Made by a program: the position numbers and the translations under genes. Shown piece after piece: positions 44,798-53,430 of a stretch of 64,000 bases of DNA (position 1 is the first letter of the stretch; each line of letters begins with the position of its first letter). The DNA is taken from NCBI RefSeq assembly GCF_003584015.1, contig NZ_QXFM01000095.1, positions 1-64,000 on the forward strand, in the 5' to 3' direction. The notes under the pieces were generated by a model. That model did not search any database. It had not been told where the DNA came from and saw nothing but the letters and a program-made list of their open reading frames with translations. Source of the DNA: Aurantiacibacter xanthus. Lineage in GTDB: Bacteria; Pseudomonadota; Alphaproteobacteria; Sphingomonadales; Sphingomonadaceae.

Positions 44798-46438
44798 ATG
44801 ACCATGCGTGTCTGGCTGGGGCTTGGAGCTATGGCCGCAACTGGGTTTGCCGCTGTCCCATTGCTCGGAGCATCGGAGGATGCCCGCGCGGACGAGCGGA
44901 TCGCTGCGAGCGAGACGATGGCACGGTGTACGGCGCTCGCCGATGCCGCTGCGGATGGTCTTGCTTTTTCCGCTGCCGAACTCGTCTCCGCAGGCCCCGG
45001 ACCGGCGGCTCCCGGCGCGGATCCCGCGCAACTGCCCGAGCATTGCCTCGTTCGCGGCACAATCGACCGGCGCGTCGGCGTGGGCGAGCGCGAGTTCGGG
45101 ATCGGCTTCGAGATGCGCCTGCCAAGCGACTGGAACGGCCGGTTCCTGTTTCAGGGTGGGGCGGGCCTCGATGGGCAGGTCATGCCTGCCGTCGGCACTG
45201 TCGCCAATTCCGCCAAGCCATCGGCGCTGGCGCGCGGCTTCGCGGTGGTCTCCACCGACAGCGGGCATACCGGCTCGATTATCGACGCAAGCTTCGGCCT
45301 CGATCAGCAAGCGCGGGTGGACTACGCCTACAACGCGCTCGACAAGGTGACCGCGCAGGCCAAGCGGCTGGTGCATGCCTATTACGGCGCGACGCCCGAC
45401 TATTCTTACTTCCTCGGCTGTTCGAACGGCGGGCGACAGGCGCTGGTTGCCTCGCAGCGTTTGCCGCTCGAATTCGACGGGATCGTGGCGGGCGATCCGG
45501 CCATGAGCTTCTCGCGCATCGCGCTGGGCGAAGTGTGGAACATGCAAGTGCTGGCCCGCATCGCCCCGCGCGACGAGGCAGGCCGCCCGATCTATGCCCG
45601 CGCCTTCAGCGAGGCCGATCTCGGCCTAGTGCGGAGCCGGGTGCTCGCGCAGTGCGATGCGCTCGACGGGCTGGCCGACGGCATGATCAACGACTGGCAG
45701 GGCTGCGCCTTCCACCCGCGCGAACTGACCTGCACCGGCGCAAAGACCGCGCAATGCCTGAGCGCCGATCAGGTCGGCGTGCTGCACGATCTGATGCAGG
45801 GGCCGATGACCAGCGCCGGAAAGCATGTCTACGGCCCGTTCACTTACGACACCGGTATTGCCTCGGGCGCATGGCGCGGGATGCGGCTCGGCACCTCGCA
45901 GACGGGCGAACCCAATTCTGCGGATTCCACCCTCGGCCTCGGCCAGTTCCGCTATTTGCAGCTGACCCCGCCTGAGCCGGAATGGAACCCGCTCACGCCC
46001 TATAGCGTCGATGCCATGCTAGATCGGCTGCGCTATCAGGGCGGCATCGGCGATGGCGACAGCCCGTTCCTTTCCACCTTTGTGCGGCGCGGCAAGATGA
46101 TCGTCTACAACGGCCTGTCGGACCAAGGCATGTCTACGCCCCACATCGCCCGCTGGTACGACGCCATGGTCGCTGCCACCGGCGAGGCGGCGCGCGATTC
46201 CGTCCGGCTGTTCGCCGTGCCGGGAATGCTCCACTGCGGCGGCGGCGAGGCGACCGATACGTTCGAGATGCTCGATGCCATCACCGACTGGGTCGAGCGC
46301 GGGCAAGCGCCCAACCGCGTGATCGCCACGGGCAAGACCATGCCCGGCATCTCGCGCCCGCTGTGCCCCTATCCGCAGGTGGCGCGCTACGAAGGCGGCG
46401 ACCCGGAGCTCGCCGCCAGCTTCTCCTGCCGCAGCTAA
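44798..46438 (+). CDS. Tannase/feruloyl-esterase-family enzyme
   Basis: A 546-residue secreted serine esterase of the tannase family (tannases, feruloyl esterases, MHETase). A signal peptide spans about residues 1-30. The family's paired Cys-Ser and His-Cys marks are present: GCSNGGRQ (Cys208-Ser209) and GMLHCGGG (His479-Cys480), whose cysteines form a disulfide next to the catalytic triad. It would release hydroxycinnamic, gallic or similar acids from esters. ATG 44798 follows GAGGA; longer frames upstream read through a tRNA-like stretch. It heads a series of esterase genes. Confidence 0.9.
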   Translation: MTMRVWLGLGAMAATGFAAVPLLGASEDARADERIAASETMARCTALADAAADGLAFSAAELVSAGPGPAAPGADPAQLPEHCLVRGTIDRRVGVGEREFGIGFEMRLPSDWNGRFLFQGGAGLDGQVMPAVGTVANSAKPSALARGFAVVSTDSGHTGSIIDASFGLDQQARVDYAYNALDKVTAQAKRLVHAYYGATPDYSYFLGCSNGGRQALVASQRLPLEFDGIVAGDPAMSFSRIALGEVWNMQVLARIAPRDEAGRPIYARAFSEADLGLVRSRVLAQCDALDGLADGMINDWQGCAFHPRELTCTGAKTAQCLSADQVGVLHDLMQGPMTSAGKHVYGPFTYDTGIASGAWRGMRLGTSQTGEPNSADSTLGLGQFRYLQLTPPEPEWNPLTPYSVDAMLDRLRYQGGIGDGDSPFLSTFVRRGKMIVYNGLSDQGMSTPHIARWYDAMVAATGEAARDSVRLFAVPGMLHCGGGEATDTFEMLDAITDWVERGQAPNRVIATGKTMPGISRPLCPYPQVARYEGGDPELAASFSCRS

Positions 46439-46468
46439 AGCGGGATGACATAGCATCGACCTGCAAAG

Positions 46469-46488
46469 CCCTTCCCCTTGGGGAAGGG
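46469..46488. terminator. Hairpin between convergent esterase genes
   Basis: CCCTTCCCC at 46469-46477 and GGGGAAGGG at 46480-46488 form a perfect 9-bp stem with a 2-base gap. It lies between the stops of two convergent genes. There is no T-run. Confidence 0.5.
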
Positions 46489-46504
46489 AGCAAGGTGTTA
46501 GCCT

Positions 46505-47407
46505 CTAGAAGCCCTTGCTTTCGTAGTCCCAGCCCGGAACGAGGCACAGGCGGCAGTTCGCGCCGACGAAGGTCCGCCCCGCGGCCTCGTCGCCGCGCAG
46601 GCGCCAGTCGAGCCAGTCGACCGAGATACTGGCCGCCGCGCCGCCATAAGGTTCGCCGAAGGTGCCGCCGTGGCCAACCGGCAGGTTGACGATGGCGGCG
46701 GGCACGTGGTCGATCCGGCGGTAGTCGTCCATGCCGTTGGCATAGGCGATGTCCTCCTCGCCGCCCTGCACATAGAGGATCGGGTGGGTGAGCTTTGCGA
46801 GATGCGCCTTCTCCAGCATCATGCCGGGAATGCGCGGATCGCCATCGGCGAGAATGCCGGTGTTGTTGCCGATCACGGTCTGGACGCGCGGATCGGTGCC
46901 GACTTCGAGCGCCTGAATGCCGCCACAGCTATGCCCCGCCGCAGCCACGGCAGACAGATCGAGCAGTCCGCGATATTTGCTGCTCGCCATGCCGTTTTGC
47001 GCGAAGGCCCAGTCGATCCCGTCGATCATGTCCTGCGCGGTGGTGGGCTGGGTGGGGAGTTCGCCCTCCTTGCGCGGCGGGCGGGCCTGCGCGCGCCGCT
47101 CGGCCTCTTCGGGTTCGTAGCCCGAGGCGATCACCAGATAGCCGTGGCTGGCGATCTCCAGCAGGTGCGCGGCGTGCGGGGCCGGGTTGTCGCTGCAAGC
47201 GCCGTTGCCCCACACCAGCACCCCGAGCGGCTGCGCGGTGGGGCGCGGCAAGGTGGCGGGACGGAAGATGACATGGCCGGGCAGTGACGGGTCGACCTCG
47301 CTGATCGCAGCATAGGGGCCGCTGCCGCCGTGTTCCCCGTTATGCGCCGCTGCCCCCGCCGCGATCAATGCCAGTGCCGAGCCAAGCAAAACCGTCGATC
47401 TGCGCAT
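46505..47407 (-). CDS. Secreted alpha/beta hydrolase (dienelactone/PAF-acetylhydrolase-like)
   Basis: A 300-residue alpha/beta hydrolase with a signal peptide (to about residue 21, GAAA). The nucleophile elbow is AAGHSCGG (Ser160), with GVLVWGNGACSDN as the likely oxyanion strand and VGHGGTF holding the likely catalytic histidine. A C-terminal cysteine pair (CRLC) may form a disulfide. It is a probable esterase on small or polymeric esters. It follows the SGNH esterase gene on the same strand, 36 bp away. Confidence 0.82.
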   Translation of the reverse strand: MRRSTVLLGSALALIAAGAAAHNGEHGGSGPYAAISEVDPSLPGHVIFRPATLPRPTAQPLGVLVWGNGACSDNPAPHAAHLLEIASHGYLVIASGYEPEEAERRAQARPPRKEGELPTQPTTAQDMIDGIDWAFAQNGMASSKYRGLLDLSAVAAAGHSCGGIQALEVGTDPRVQTVIGNNTGILADGDPRIPGMMLEKAHLAKLTHPILYVQGGEEDIAYANGMDDYRRIDHVPAAIVNLPVGHGGTFGEPYGGAAASISVDWLDWRLRGDEAAGRTFVGANCRLCLVPGWDYESKGF

Positions 47408-47443
47408 TCCTCACCACCCTTCGATTCTTACCCTGGAGAATCA

Positions 47444-48742
47444 TTACTCCGACTTGAAGATAGCAAGATCGACGGCCTGCGCCATGGCCGCGTTACCGGC
47501 ATCGTTGGGGTGGACGTGGTCGCCGGGGTCGAACGCGGGGTTGATCCGGAGCGGATCGGCCGGGTCGCGGGTGGCGGCGTCGAAGTCGATCACGGCATCG
47601 AAGCGACCGCTGGTGCGGATCCAGTGGTTGATCTCGGCGCGCATCGCTTCGCCTTCCTCGCTGTAGAAGAACAGGCCCTTGGTCGGCATCACTGTCCCAC
47701 CGGCGATCTTGAGGCCATGCAGGTGCGCGCGGGTGACAAGCTGGTCGAGCCCGGCGATGATCTCGGGCGCGGTAGCGGCCTGCGTGGCGGGCATTCCGGG
47801 CATGATCGACATGTTGATGTCGTTGATCGCCTCCAGCACGATCACCCAGCGCGCGCCGGGGCGGCTGAGCACGTCATCGGTGAAGCGCACAAGGGCGGCA
47901 TCGCCAGCGCCTGCTCGCAGCACGCGATTGCCCGAAATGCCGGTGTTGATGACCGACCAGCCTTCGAAGCCGGGGGTGGCCTGAAGCCGCTCGGCCAGCA
48001 GGTCGGGCCAGCTCTGGTAGGCGCCGGGCGTGGTGGCATAGCCTTCGGTGATCGAATCCCCGAAGGCTATGATCGCCCCGCCGTCCTGCGCGTCGGCATC
48101 GACGGCAAGCCCGCGCAGCCAGAAGTACGATGAGGCAATTTGCGGATCGGGAAGCGACGTGCTTGCCACAAGGTTGCCTTGCGCGATGTAGGTCGGCGCG
48201 AGGCCGATCTCATCGACGGTTTCGGTGGGCGTGGTGTCGGGCAGATAGATCGAGACCGCCAGCTCTGTGAGCGGCGGAACGGGCAGGTCAACGGGATCGC
48301 TCACCATGCGGGTGCCGGGTTGGAGGACGATCTCGTCCGCGCTGCCGAAGGTCACGACCCGGTCGGTGCTTTCATCGATCTGGCCGTCGCTTCCGGCGAT
48401 GGCGACATGGACCGCGCCGAGACGCACTGGCTGTGCTCCGTTGCGGTTGGCGAATTCGAGCCGCAGGCGTTCGCCGCCAATAGTGGTGCGCAGGGTCATG
48501 CGCACGGTCTGGTTATCGAGCGTTGCGGGATAGGGCAGGCGCGGATTGGGCGGCGGAGGCGCGTCTTTCGGCGGCGCGGGTGGCGGGCCGGGGGGCGGCC
48601 CGTCACCGAAAGGCGAGGGCGGGGGCGGCTGCAACGGCAGGGCCGTGCCCCAGCTTTCCACCCAGCGCTCGGCTTCGGTGGCATGGAGCGGTGCGCCGAG
48701 CAGGGCCAGCACAAGCAAGGTGATAAAGCGCACGTGTCTCAT
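47444..48742 (-). CDS. Secreted SGNH/GDSL esterase (two-domain)
   Basis: A 432-residue secreted esterase. After the signal peptide (ending LHATEAE) and a Pro-rich stretch (residues 38-70) comes a beta-sandwich carbohydrate-binding-like part, then the SGNH hydrolase. Its block I is IIAFGDSITEGYAT, block III has VLEAINDINMS and block V is DPGDHVHPNDAG. Such enzymes remove acyl groups from sugars. It is divergent from another SGNH gene, with a LacI-type operator-like site between them. Confidence 0.87.
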   Translation of the reverse strand: MRHVRFITLLVLALLGAPLHATEAERWVESWGTALPLQPPPPSPFGDGPPPGPPPAPPKDAPPPPNPRLPYPATLDNQTVRMTLRTTIGGERLRLEFANRNGAQPVRLGAVHVAIAGSDGQIDESTDRVVTFGSADEIVLQPGTRMVSDPVDLPVPPLTELAVSIYLPDTTPTETVDEIGLAPTYIAQGNLVASTSLPDPQIASSYFWLRGLAVDADAQDGGAIIAFGDSITEGYATTPGAYQSWPDLLAERLQATPGFEGWSVINTGISGNRVLRAGAGDAALVRFTDDVLSRPGARWVIVLEAINDINMSIMPGMPATQAATAPEIIAGLDQLVTRAHLHGLKIAGGTVMPTKGLFFYSEEGEAMRAEINHWIRTSGRFDAVIDFDAATRDPADPLRINPAFDPGDHVHPNDAGNAAMAQAVDLAIFKSE

Positions 48743-48786
48743 TCGTCTCTCCCAGTGGCGATGGTCTAGCCAAGCCGAGCAGGGGC

Positions 48787-48800
48787 TGCAAACGATTGCT
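48787..48800. promoter_or_regulatory. LacI-type operator-like site 1
   Basis: TGCAAACGATTGCT matches the palindrome TGCAATCGATTGCA at 12 of 14 positions. It lies between the two divergent SGNH esterase genes and could control both. Confidence 0.5.
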
Positions 48801-48849
48801 CAAAGCTGGCGATTGTCTATGTTCGCATCGTCTGATGCGGGAGGATGGC

Positions 48850-49764
48850 ATGACGATCTGGGTTCTGGCGACAATGGCTGCGGGGGCGATGATGGCTCTG
48901 GCAGGGGCGGCAGTGGCGCAGGACGTTGCGCCAACGCAGGCCTTGGGGCGGACCTTCGACGCGGTGAACGGCACCGCGATCCAGTGCCCCTTGCCGCAGC
49001 CTCGCCCGCAGGAGGTGCTCGACCGGCAGTTCGAAACGCGCCCGCAGGATCTCGACGCGCTGTCCGAGCAGGCCGCCGCCTTCTTCTCCGGCGACAGCGA
49101 AGTGGCCATGGCCTTCCGCGCCCGGCAGGCCGAGCAGTTTGCCACCGACTGGCCGTTCCGCTGCCGCTACCGCGACGCCAATGCCGATCTGGCCGAGCGC
49201 AATGTCAGGCCGCGCGTGGTGTTCATGGGTGATTCGATCACCGAGGGCTGGGTCGAGGCGGACCCTTCGTTCTTCGCCGACAACGGCTATGTCGGGCGCG
49301 GGATCAGCGGCCAGAGCAGCCCGCAGATGCTGGCGCGCTTCTGGCAGGACGTGGTCGCGCTGAAGCCGCAGGCCGTGCATATCCTGGCGGGTACCAACGA
49401 TATCGGTGGGGCGACCGGGGCGATCACCGAAGACGAATATCTCGGCACGATCGCCTCGATGATCGCCATTGCCCAGGCGAACGACATTGCGGTGATCCTC
49501 GCCGCCATGCCGCCGATGTCGCGCCTGTTGCCGCGGCCCGAGTTCGATACGCGGCCCGTGGTGCCTGCGCTGAATGCCCGGCTTGCCCTGCTGGCCGAGG
49601 AAAAGGGCGTGATCTTCGTGGATTACTTCACGCCGTTGAAAGCGCCCGATAATGCGTTCGACCCGGCCTATGCCAACGATGGCGTGCATCCGACGCGGGC
49701 AGGCTACGCCGTGATGGAGCCGCTGGCGCAAGCTGCGATAACAGCGGCGCTGGCGCAGGACTGA
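48850..49764 (+). CDS. Secreted SGNH/GDSL esterase
   Basis: A 304-residue SGNH hydrolase with a signal peptide (to about residue 23, AAVAQ). Blocks are VVFMGDSITEGW (Ser nucleophile), VGRGISGQSS (oxyanion Gly), HILAGTNDIGG (Asn) and NDGVHPTRAGY (Asp/His). It resembles PAF-acetylhydrolase-type and rhamnogalacturonan/acyl-sugar esterases. ATG 48850 follows GGGAGG. It is convergent with the LacI gene, with only 4 bp between the stops. Confidence 0.88.
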   Translation: MTIWVLATMAAGAMMALAGAAVAQDVAPTQALGRTFDAVNGTAIQCPLPQPRPQEVLDRQFETRPQDLDALSEQAAAFFSGDSEVAMAFRARQAEQFATDWPFRCRYRDANADLAERNVRPRVVFMGDSITEGWVEADPSFFADNGYVGRGISGQSSPQMLARFWQDVVALKPQAVHILAGTNDIGGATGAITEDEYLGTIASMIAIAQANDIAVILAAMPPMSRLLPRPEFDTRPVVPALNARLALLAEEKGVIFVDYFTPLKAPDNAFDPAYANDGVHPTRAGYAVMEPLAQAAITAALAQD

Positions 49765-49768
49765 TCGG

Positions 49769-50854
49769 TCAGTCGCAGGTCGTGCTGCCCCGCGTCACGA
49801 TCTGCGGCTTCAGCATCACCGTTTCCACGCTCTTTCCGGCGATCTTGCGGAACAGCAGGTCGACCAGCGCATCGGCCCCGGCCTCCAGATCCTGCCGGAT
49901 CGAGCTGAGCGCGGGCACGGTGCGGCGGGCGATTTCGAGATCGTCGAACCCGATCACCTTCACATCTTTCGGCACTGCGCGGCGGCGGTCGAGCAGCGCT
50001 TGTAGCGCGGTCATGGCGATGGTGTCGGAGGTGGCGAAGATGCCATCCACCTTGTCGGCCATGTCGAGGAAGCCGGAAATGTCTTCCAGCGCCTGTTCGG
50101 GCACGAAGTGGACGGGCAGGGTGGTGCCCACCGCGCCGTTGCCCTTGTCGCGCAAGGCGTCGCGAAAACCTTCGAGGCGTTGCTCGATCTCGGGCACCGA
50201 GGGGTCGCCGAAGAAGGCCAGCTTGCGGCAGCCGAGCGACAGCAGGTGTTCGGTCGCCATCCGCCCGCCGAGGCGGTTGTCGCTGCCGACCGAGCAATAG
50301 ATCTGCTCGTCCAGCGCCGCGCCCCAGACCACCAGCGGATCGTAATAGCGCGCCACCGAATTGATGACATCGGACTGATTCGACTGGCCGATGATGATCA
50401 TCCCGTCGACTCGCCCGCTGTCGACCTGCCGCGAGAGCCACTCCGGATCGTGCGGCACGACCTTGCTCAGCAGCAGGTCATAGCCGCGCTCGGCAATGCG
50501 GTCGGCGATCAGGGCCAGCAGGCGCATGAAGAACGGGTCGGAGAAATGCTGCGTCTTCTCGTGGCCGAGGGGAACGACCACGCCGATCGTCCCGGTGCGG
50601 CCCATGCGCAGGTTGCGTGCCGTGTTGCTGGGGCGGAAGTCGTACTGATGGGCAAGCGCGCGGATTTTTTCGCGCGTTGCCGAGGAGATATTGCCCGTTC
50701 CTGCCAGCGCGCGCGACACGGTTGCCGCCGAGACTCCGGCGATCCTGGCAAGATCCTGAATGTTCTGCGGCTTCTGCGCCTTGGCGGCGGCGGCCTTCTT
50801 GCTGCCGGACGACTTCTCCGCCCCGCCAACCTTTTTCACGCCCTTGCCACCCAT
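49769..50854 (-). CDS. LacI-family transcriptional regulator
   Basis: A 361-residue sugar-responsive repressor. A Lys/Ala-rich extension of about 28 residues precedes the HTH (NIQDLARIAGVSAATVSRAL, with the hinge near SNTARNLRMGRTG), then comes the periplasmic-binding-like effector domain with GCRKLAFFGDP and GFDDLEIARR. It is divergent from the ceramidase-family gene, and a perfect palindrome lies between them. Similar palindromes precede other genes of this region, so it is the likely regulator of the whole esterase/sugar set, with a fructose- or sucrose-related inducer as a guess. Confidence 0.92.
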   Translation of the reverse strand: MGGKGVKKVGGAEKSSGSKKAAAAKAQKPQNIQDLARIAGVSAATVSRALAGTGNISSATREKIRALAHQYDFRPSNTARNLRMGRTGTIGVVVPLGHEKTQHFSDPFFMRLLALIADRIAERGYDLLLSKVVPHDPEWLSRQVDSGRVDGMIIIGQSNQSDVINSVARYYDPLVVWGAALDEQIYCSVGSDNRLGGRMATEHLLSLGCRKLAFFGDPSVPEIEQRLEGFRDALRDKGNGAVGTTLPVHFVPEQALEDISGFLDMADKVDGIFATSDTIAMTALQALLDRRRAVPKDVKVIGFDDLEIARRTVPALSSIRQDLEAGADALVDLLFRKIAGKSVETVMLKPQIVTRGSTTCD

Positions 50855-50924
50855 CACCTGACCCTTCGAATACCGGCCCGACCATAGCGGACTTGCCCAA
50901 GTGAGCAATGCACAGTAAGAAGAG

Positions 50925-50938
50925 TGCAATCGATTGCA
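50925..50938. promoter_or_regulatory. LacI-type operator, perfect palindrome (site 2)
   Basis: TGCAATCGATTGCA is a perfect 14-bp palindrome with the central CG typical of LacI-family operators. It lies in the 111-bp gap between the LacI gene and the ceramidase-family gene, 27 bp before the latter's ATG, so it could control both directions. Confidence 0.75.
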
Positions 50939-50965
50939 AAAGTCGACCCAACGGGAGGAGACACG

Positions 50966-52348
50966 ATGCTGAATTTCAGGCGCTCTGCCGCATATGTCAT
51001 CGCCAGCCGCATGCTGGCATTTGTTGCACTGGTGTTTCTCCCCTTGTCTTCGGCTTCGGCGGAAGGTGTTTCCGGCCAGCTGCGTGCAGGTGCGGCGCGG
51101 GTGGACGTGACGCCTGCCGCAGACGATCTGCCGCCCGGATCGCAAGGCGTGCTCGATCCGCTCTATGCCCGCGCCATCGTGGTCGATAACGGCCATGAGC
51201 GTGCGGCCATGCTGACGGTCGATGCAGGTGCGCTCCTCACTCCGCTGTGGGAAGAACTTCGCCTGCGCGCCGAGCGCGAGCTCGATATTCCGCGCGAGAA
51301 CTTTCTCCTCACCGCCACCCACACGCATAGCGCGCCGTTCGTCCGCAACGACGGCTTTGCCGACAAGGTGTTCGAAGCGCTGCGACAGGCGAGCGGGAAG
51401 CTTCAGCCCGCGCGCATCGCCTTCGGCACGGGCAAATCGTGGATCAACGTCAACCGCAACATCATCAATCCGGAAAATCGCCGCTGGTGGGAAGGCCCGA
51501 ACTACGACGGCCCGTCTGACAAGACCGTCGCCGTCATGCGGGTGGAGTCGCTGGATGGCGCGCCCATCGCAGTCTATTACAACTATGCCGTGCATCCGGT
51601 GGTGACCGGCAACCTCGACATGATCAGCGCCGACATTCCCGGTGCCACGTCCAACTATCTCGAAGCCTCGATGGGCGGCGATGCGGTGGCGCTGTGGTCG
51701 AGCGGCGCCTCGGGCGACCAGAACCCGATCTTCTTCAACCAGACCTATGACCTGCGCGAAATCCGCATTGCCGACTATGCCGCGCGCGGCGAGGATATCT
51801 CGAACGCCATGCCGCCGGGCGGGATGGGCCTCGATCGCAGCAATCCGCGTGTGCAACTGCTGCTCGACCAGCAGAAGCAGGTGAACGCCGCGCTCGGCCT
51901 GATGCTGGCGGAAGAGGTGCTCCATGTGATGCGCTCCAGCCTGCAACGGCCGCAGGAGGACATGGTGATCGCTGGCGGTTTGCAGACCGCGACCTGTCCG
52001 GGCCGGCGGCGGCTCGACAGCGGGCGCGCGGGCTATGCCGGCACCTATGAGGATGCCGATCCGATCGACCTTCAGCTCTCCATGCTGCGGCTGGGCGATG
52101 TCTATATCGGCGGTGTCGATGCCGAACTGTTCACCGTGATCGCGCAGCGCTTCAAGAGCGAGTCGCCCCACGCCAACACGATGCTGGCGACGCTGACCAA
52201 CGGCGTGGCGCAGTCGGGCTATATCCCCAACGATGCCGCCTATGGGCAGTACACCTTCGAAGTGGTCTCCTCGCGTCTCCAGCCAGGCTGCGCCGAGAGC
52301 GCGATCGTCGACGGGCTGACCGATCTGATCGCACAGGTCGAAAAGTGA
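50966..52348 (+). CDS. Neutral/alkaline ceramidase-family secreted hydrolase
   Basis: A 460-residue exported protein with the N-terminal domain of neutral/alkaline (non-lysosomal) ceramidases, zinc amidases that cut N-acyl bonds. Signal peptide to about residue 34 (LSSASA). The zinc motif is TATHTHSAP, and YNYAVHPVV and WSSGASGDQNP are further family stretches. Bacterial members without the ceramidase C-terminal domain may act on other acyl substrates. ATG 50966 follows GGGAGGAG. It begins a coupled run with an alpha/beta hydrolase, MFS transporter and GH68 enzyme. Confidence 0.82.
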   Translation: MLNFRRSAAYVIASRMLAFVALVFLPLSSASAEGVSGQLRAGAARVDVTPAADDLPPGSQGVLDPLYARAIVVDNGHERAAMLTVDAGALLTPLWEELRLRAERELDIPRENFLLTATHTHSAPFVRNDGFADKVFEALRQASGKLQPARIAFGTGKSWINVNRNIINPENRRWWEGPNYDGPSDKTVAVMRVESLDGAPIAVYYNYAVHPVVTGNLDMISADIPGATSNYLEASMGGDAVALWSSGASGDQNPIFFNQTYDLREIRIADYAARGEDISNAMPPGGMGLDRSNPRVQLLLDQQKQVNAALGLMLAEEVLHVMRSSLQRPQEDMVIAGGLQTATCPGRRRLDSGRAGYAGTYEDADPIDLQLSMLRLGDVYIGGVDAELFTVIAQRFKSESPHANTMLATLTNGVAQSGYIPNDAAYGQYTFEVVSSRLQPGCAESAIVDGLTDLIAQVEK

Positions 52349-53427
52349 GCAAGCTGCGACGCCTTGGCGCGGTCGGTCTGGCCGCTCTGGTCGGCCTGTC
52401 CGCGCCTGCGATGGCGCAGGGTGACGACCGGATTTCCGAAAACGGCACCGTGCGCCTCGACGGGGTGGAGGTGCCGCTGTCGAGCTTCCTCAGCGAAGAG
52501 GGACGCGAATATCTGCGCCACCTCATCGTCGATAAGCCCTTCGGCAATGCCGTGCCCGATATCGCCGAGGAGCGTCTGCGGCAGGACGGCATCATGGCCG
52601 CCTTCCTCAAGCCGATGCGTGAGCGTTACGCGGTCGATATCCACGAGGATCGCATCGGCGGGGTGGTGGTCGATGTCGTCACTCCGGCCGAGGGCATCGC
52701 GCCGGAAAATGCCGACCGCCTGCTGATCAACGTCCACGGCGGCGGGTTCACCACCGGCGGGCGTTCGGCCTCGCTGGTGGAATCGGTGCCGCTGGCGGCG
52801 CTGATGAAGATCAAGGTCGTCTCGATCGACTACCGCATGGCGCCCGAATACCAGTTTCCCGCCGCGAGCGAGGATGTGGTGGCGGTCTATCGCGAGCTGC
52901 TCAAGAGCTACGATGCGACGAAGATCGGCCTTTATGGCTGCTCGGCTGGTGGTGTGCTGGCGGCGCAGTCGGTGGCGTGGTTCCAGGCGCATGAGCTGCC
53001 TGCACCCGCTGCACTCGGGGTGTTCTGCGCCTCGCTCGGCGGCTATTTCGGCGGCGACGCGACGATGACCGCCGGTGCGCTCAACGGCTATCTGCCGCCA
53101 CTCGATCCGCCGCCTGCGGCCAATGGGCCACCGCCCGTGCCGGGCTATCTCGACGAGGCCGATTCGTCCGACCCGCTGGTCTATCCGTTGTCCTCCGACA
53201 CGGTGATGGCGCAGTTTCCGCCCACGCTGTTCATCAGCGGCACGCGCTCGTTCGAATTCTCCGCCGCGCTCAATTCGCACAACGCGCTGGCGCGGGTCGG
53301 GGTGGAATCGCAGCTCCACGGTTGGGACGCGATGTTCCACGGCTTCATCTACAATTCCGACCTGCCCGAAGCACGAGAGGCCTACGATATCATGGTCCAC
53401 TTCTTCCAGACTCACCTGGCCGACTGA
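52345..53427 (+). CDS. Exported alpha/beta hydrolase, HSL/acetyl-esterase type
   Basis: A 360-residue esterase of the hormone-sensitive-lipase family. Signal peptide to about residue 25 (APAMAQ). The oxyanion motif is HGGGF (131-135), the nucleophile is Ser200 in GCSAGG, where cysteine replaces the usual acidic residue, and the late HGWDAMFHGF carries the likely catalytic histidine. Its GTG start overlaps the ceramidase-family stop by 4 bp. It probably removes short acyl chains from a sugar or steroid-like ester. Confidence 0.88.
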   Translation: MSKLRRLGAVGLAALVGLSAPAMAQGDDRISENGTVRLDGVEVPLSSFLSEEGREYLRHLIVDKPFGNAVPDIAEERLRQDGIMAAFLKPMRERYAVDIHEDRIGGVVVDVVTPAEGIAPENADRLLINVHGGGFTTGGRSASLVESVPLAALMKIKVVSIDYRMAPEYQFPAASEDVVAVYRELLKSYDATKIGLYGCSAGGVLAAQSVAWFQAHELPAPAALGVFCASLGGYFGGDATMTAGALNGYLPPLDPPPAANGPPPVPGYLDEADSSDPLVYPLSSDTVMAQFPPTLFISGTRSFEFSAALNSHNALARVGVESQLHGWDAMFHGFIYNSDLPEAREAYDIMVHFFQTHLAD

Positions 53428-53430
53428 GCG

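Noticed and set aside
46469-46488. CCCTTCCCC/GGGGAAGGG as part of a mobile repeat
   Set aside because: It is a simple perfect hairpin between convergent genes, seen once in the window; a terminator is the simpler reading.
49769-52171. 800-residue minus-strand protein fused to the LacI regulator
   Set aside because: The upstream part is the shadow of the ceramidase-family gene on the other strand; LacI starts at 50854.
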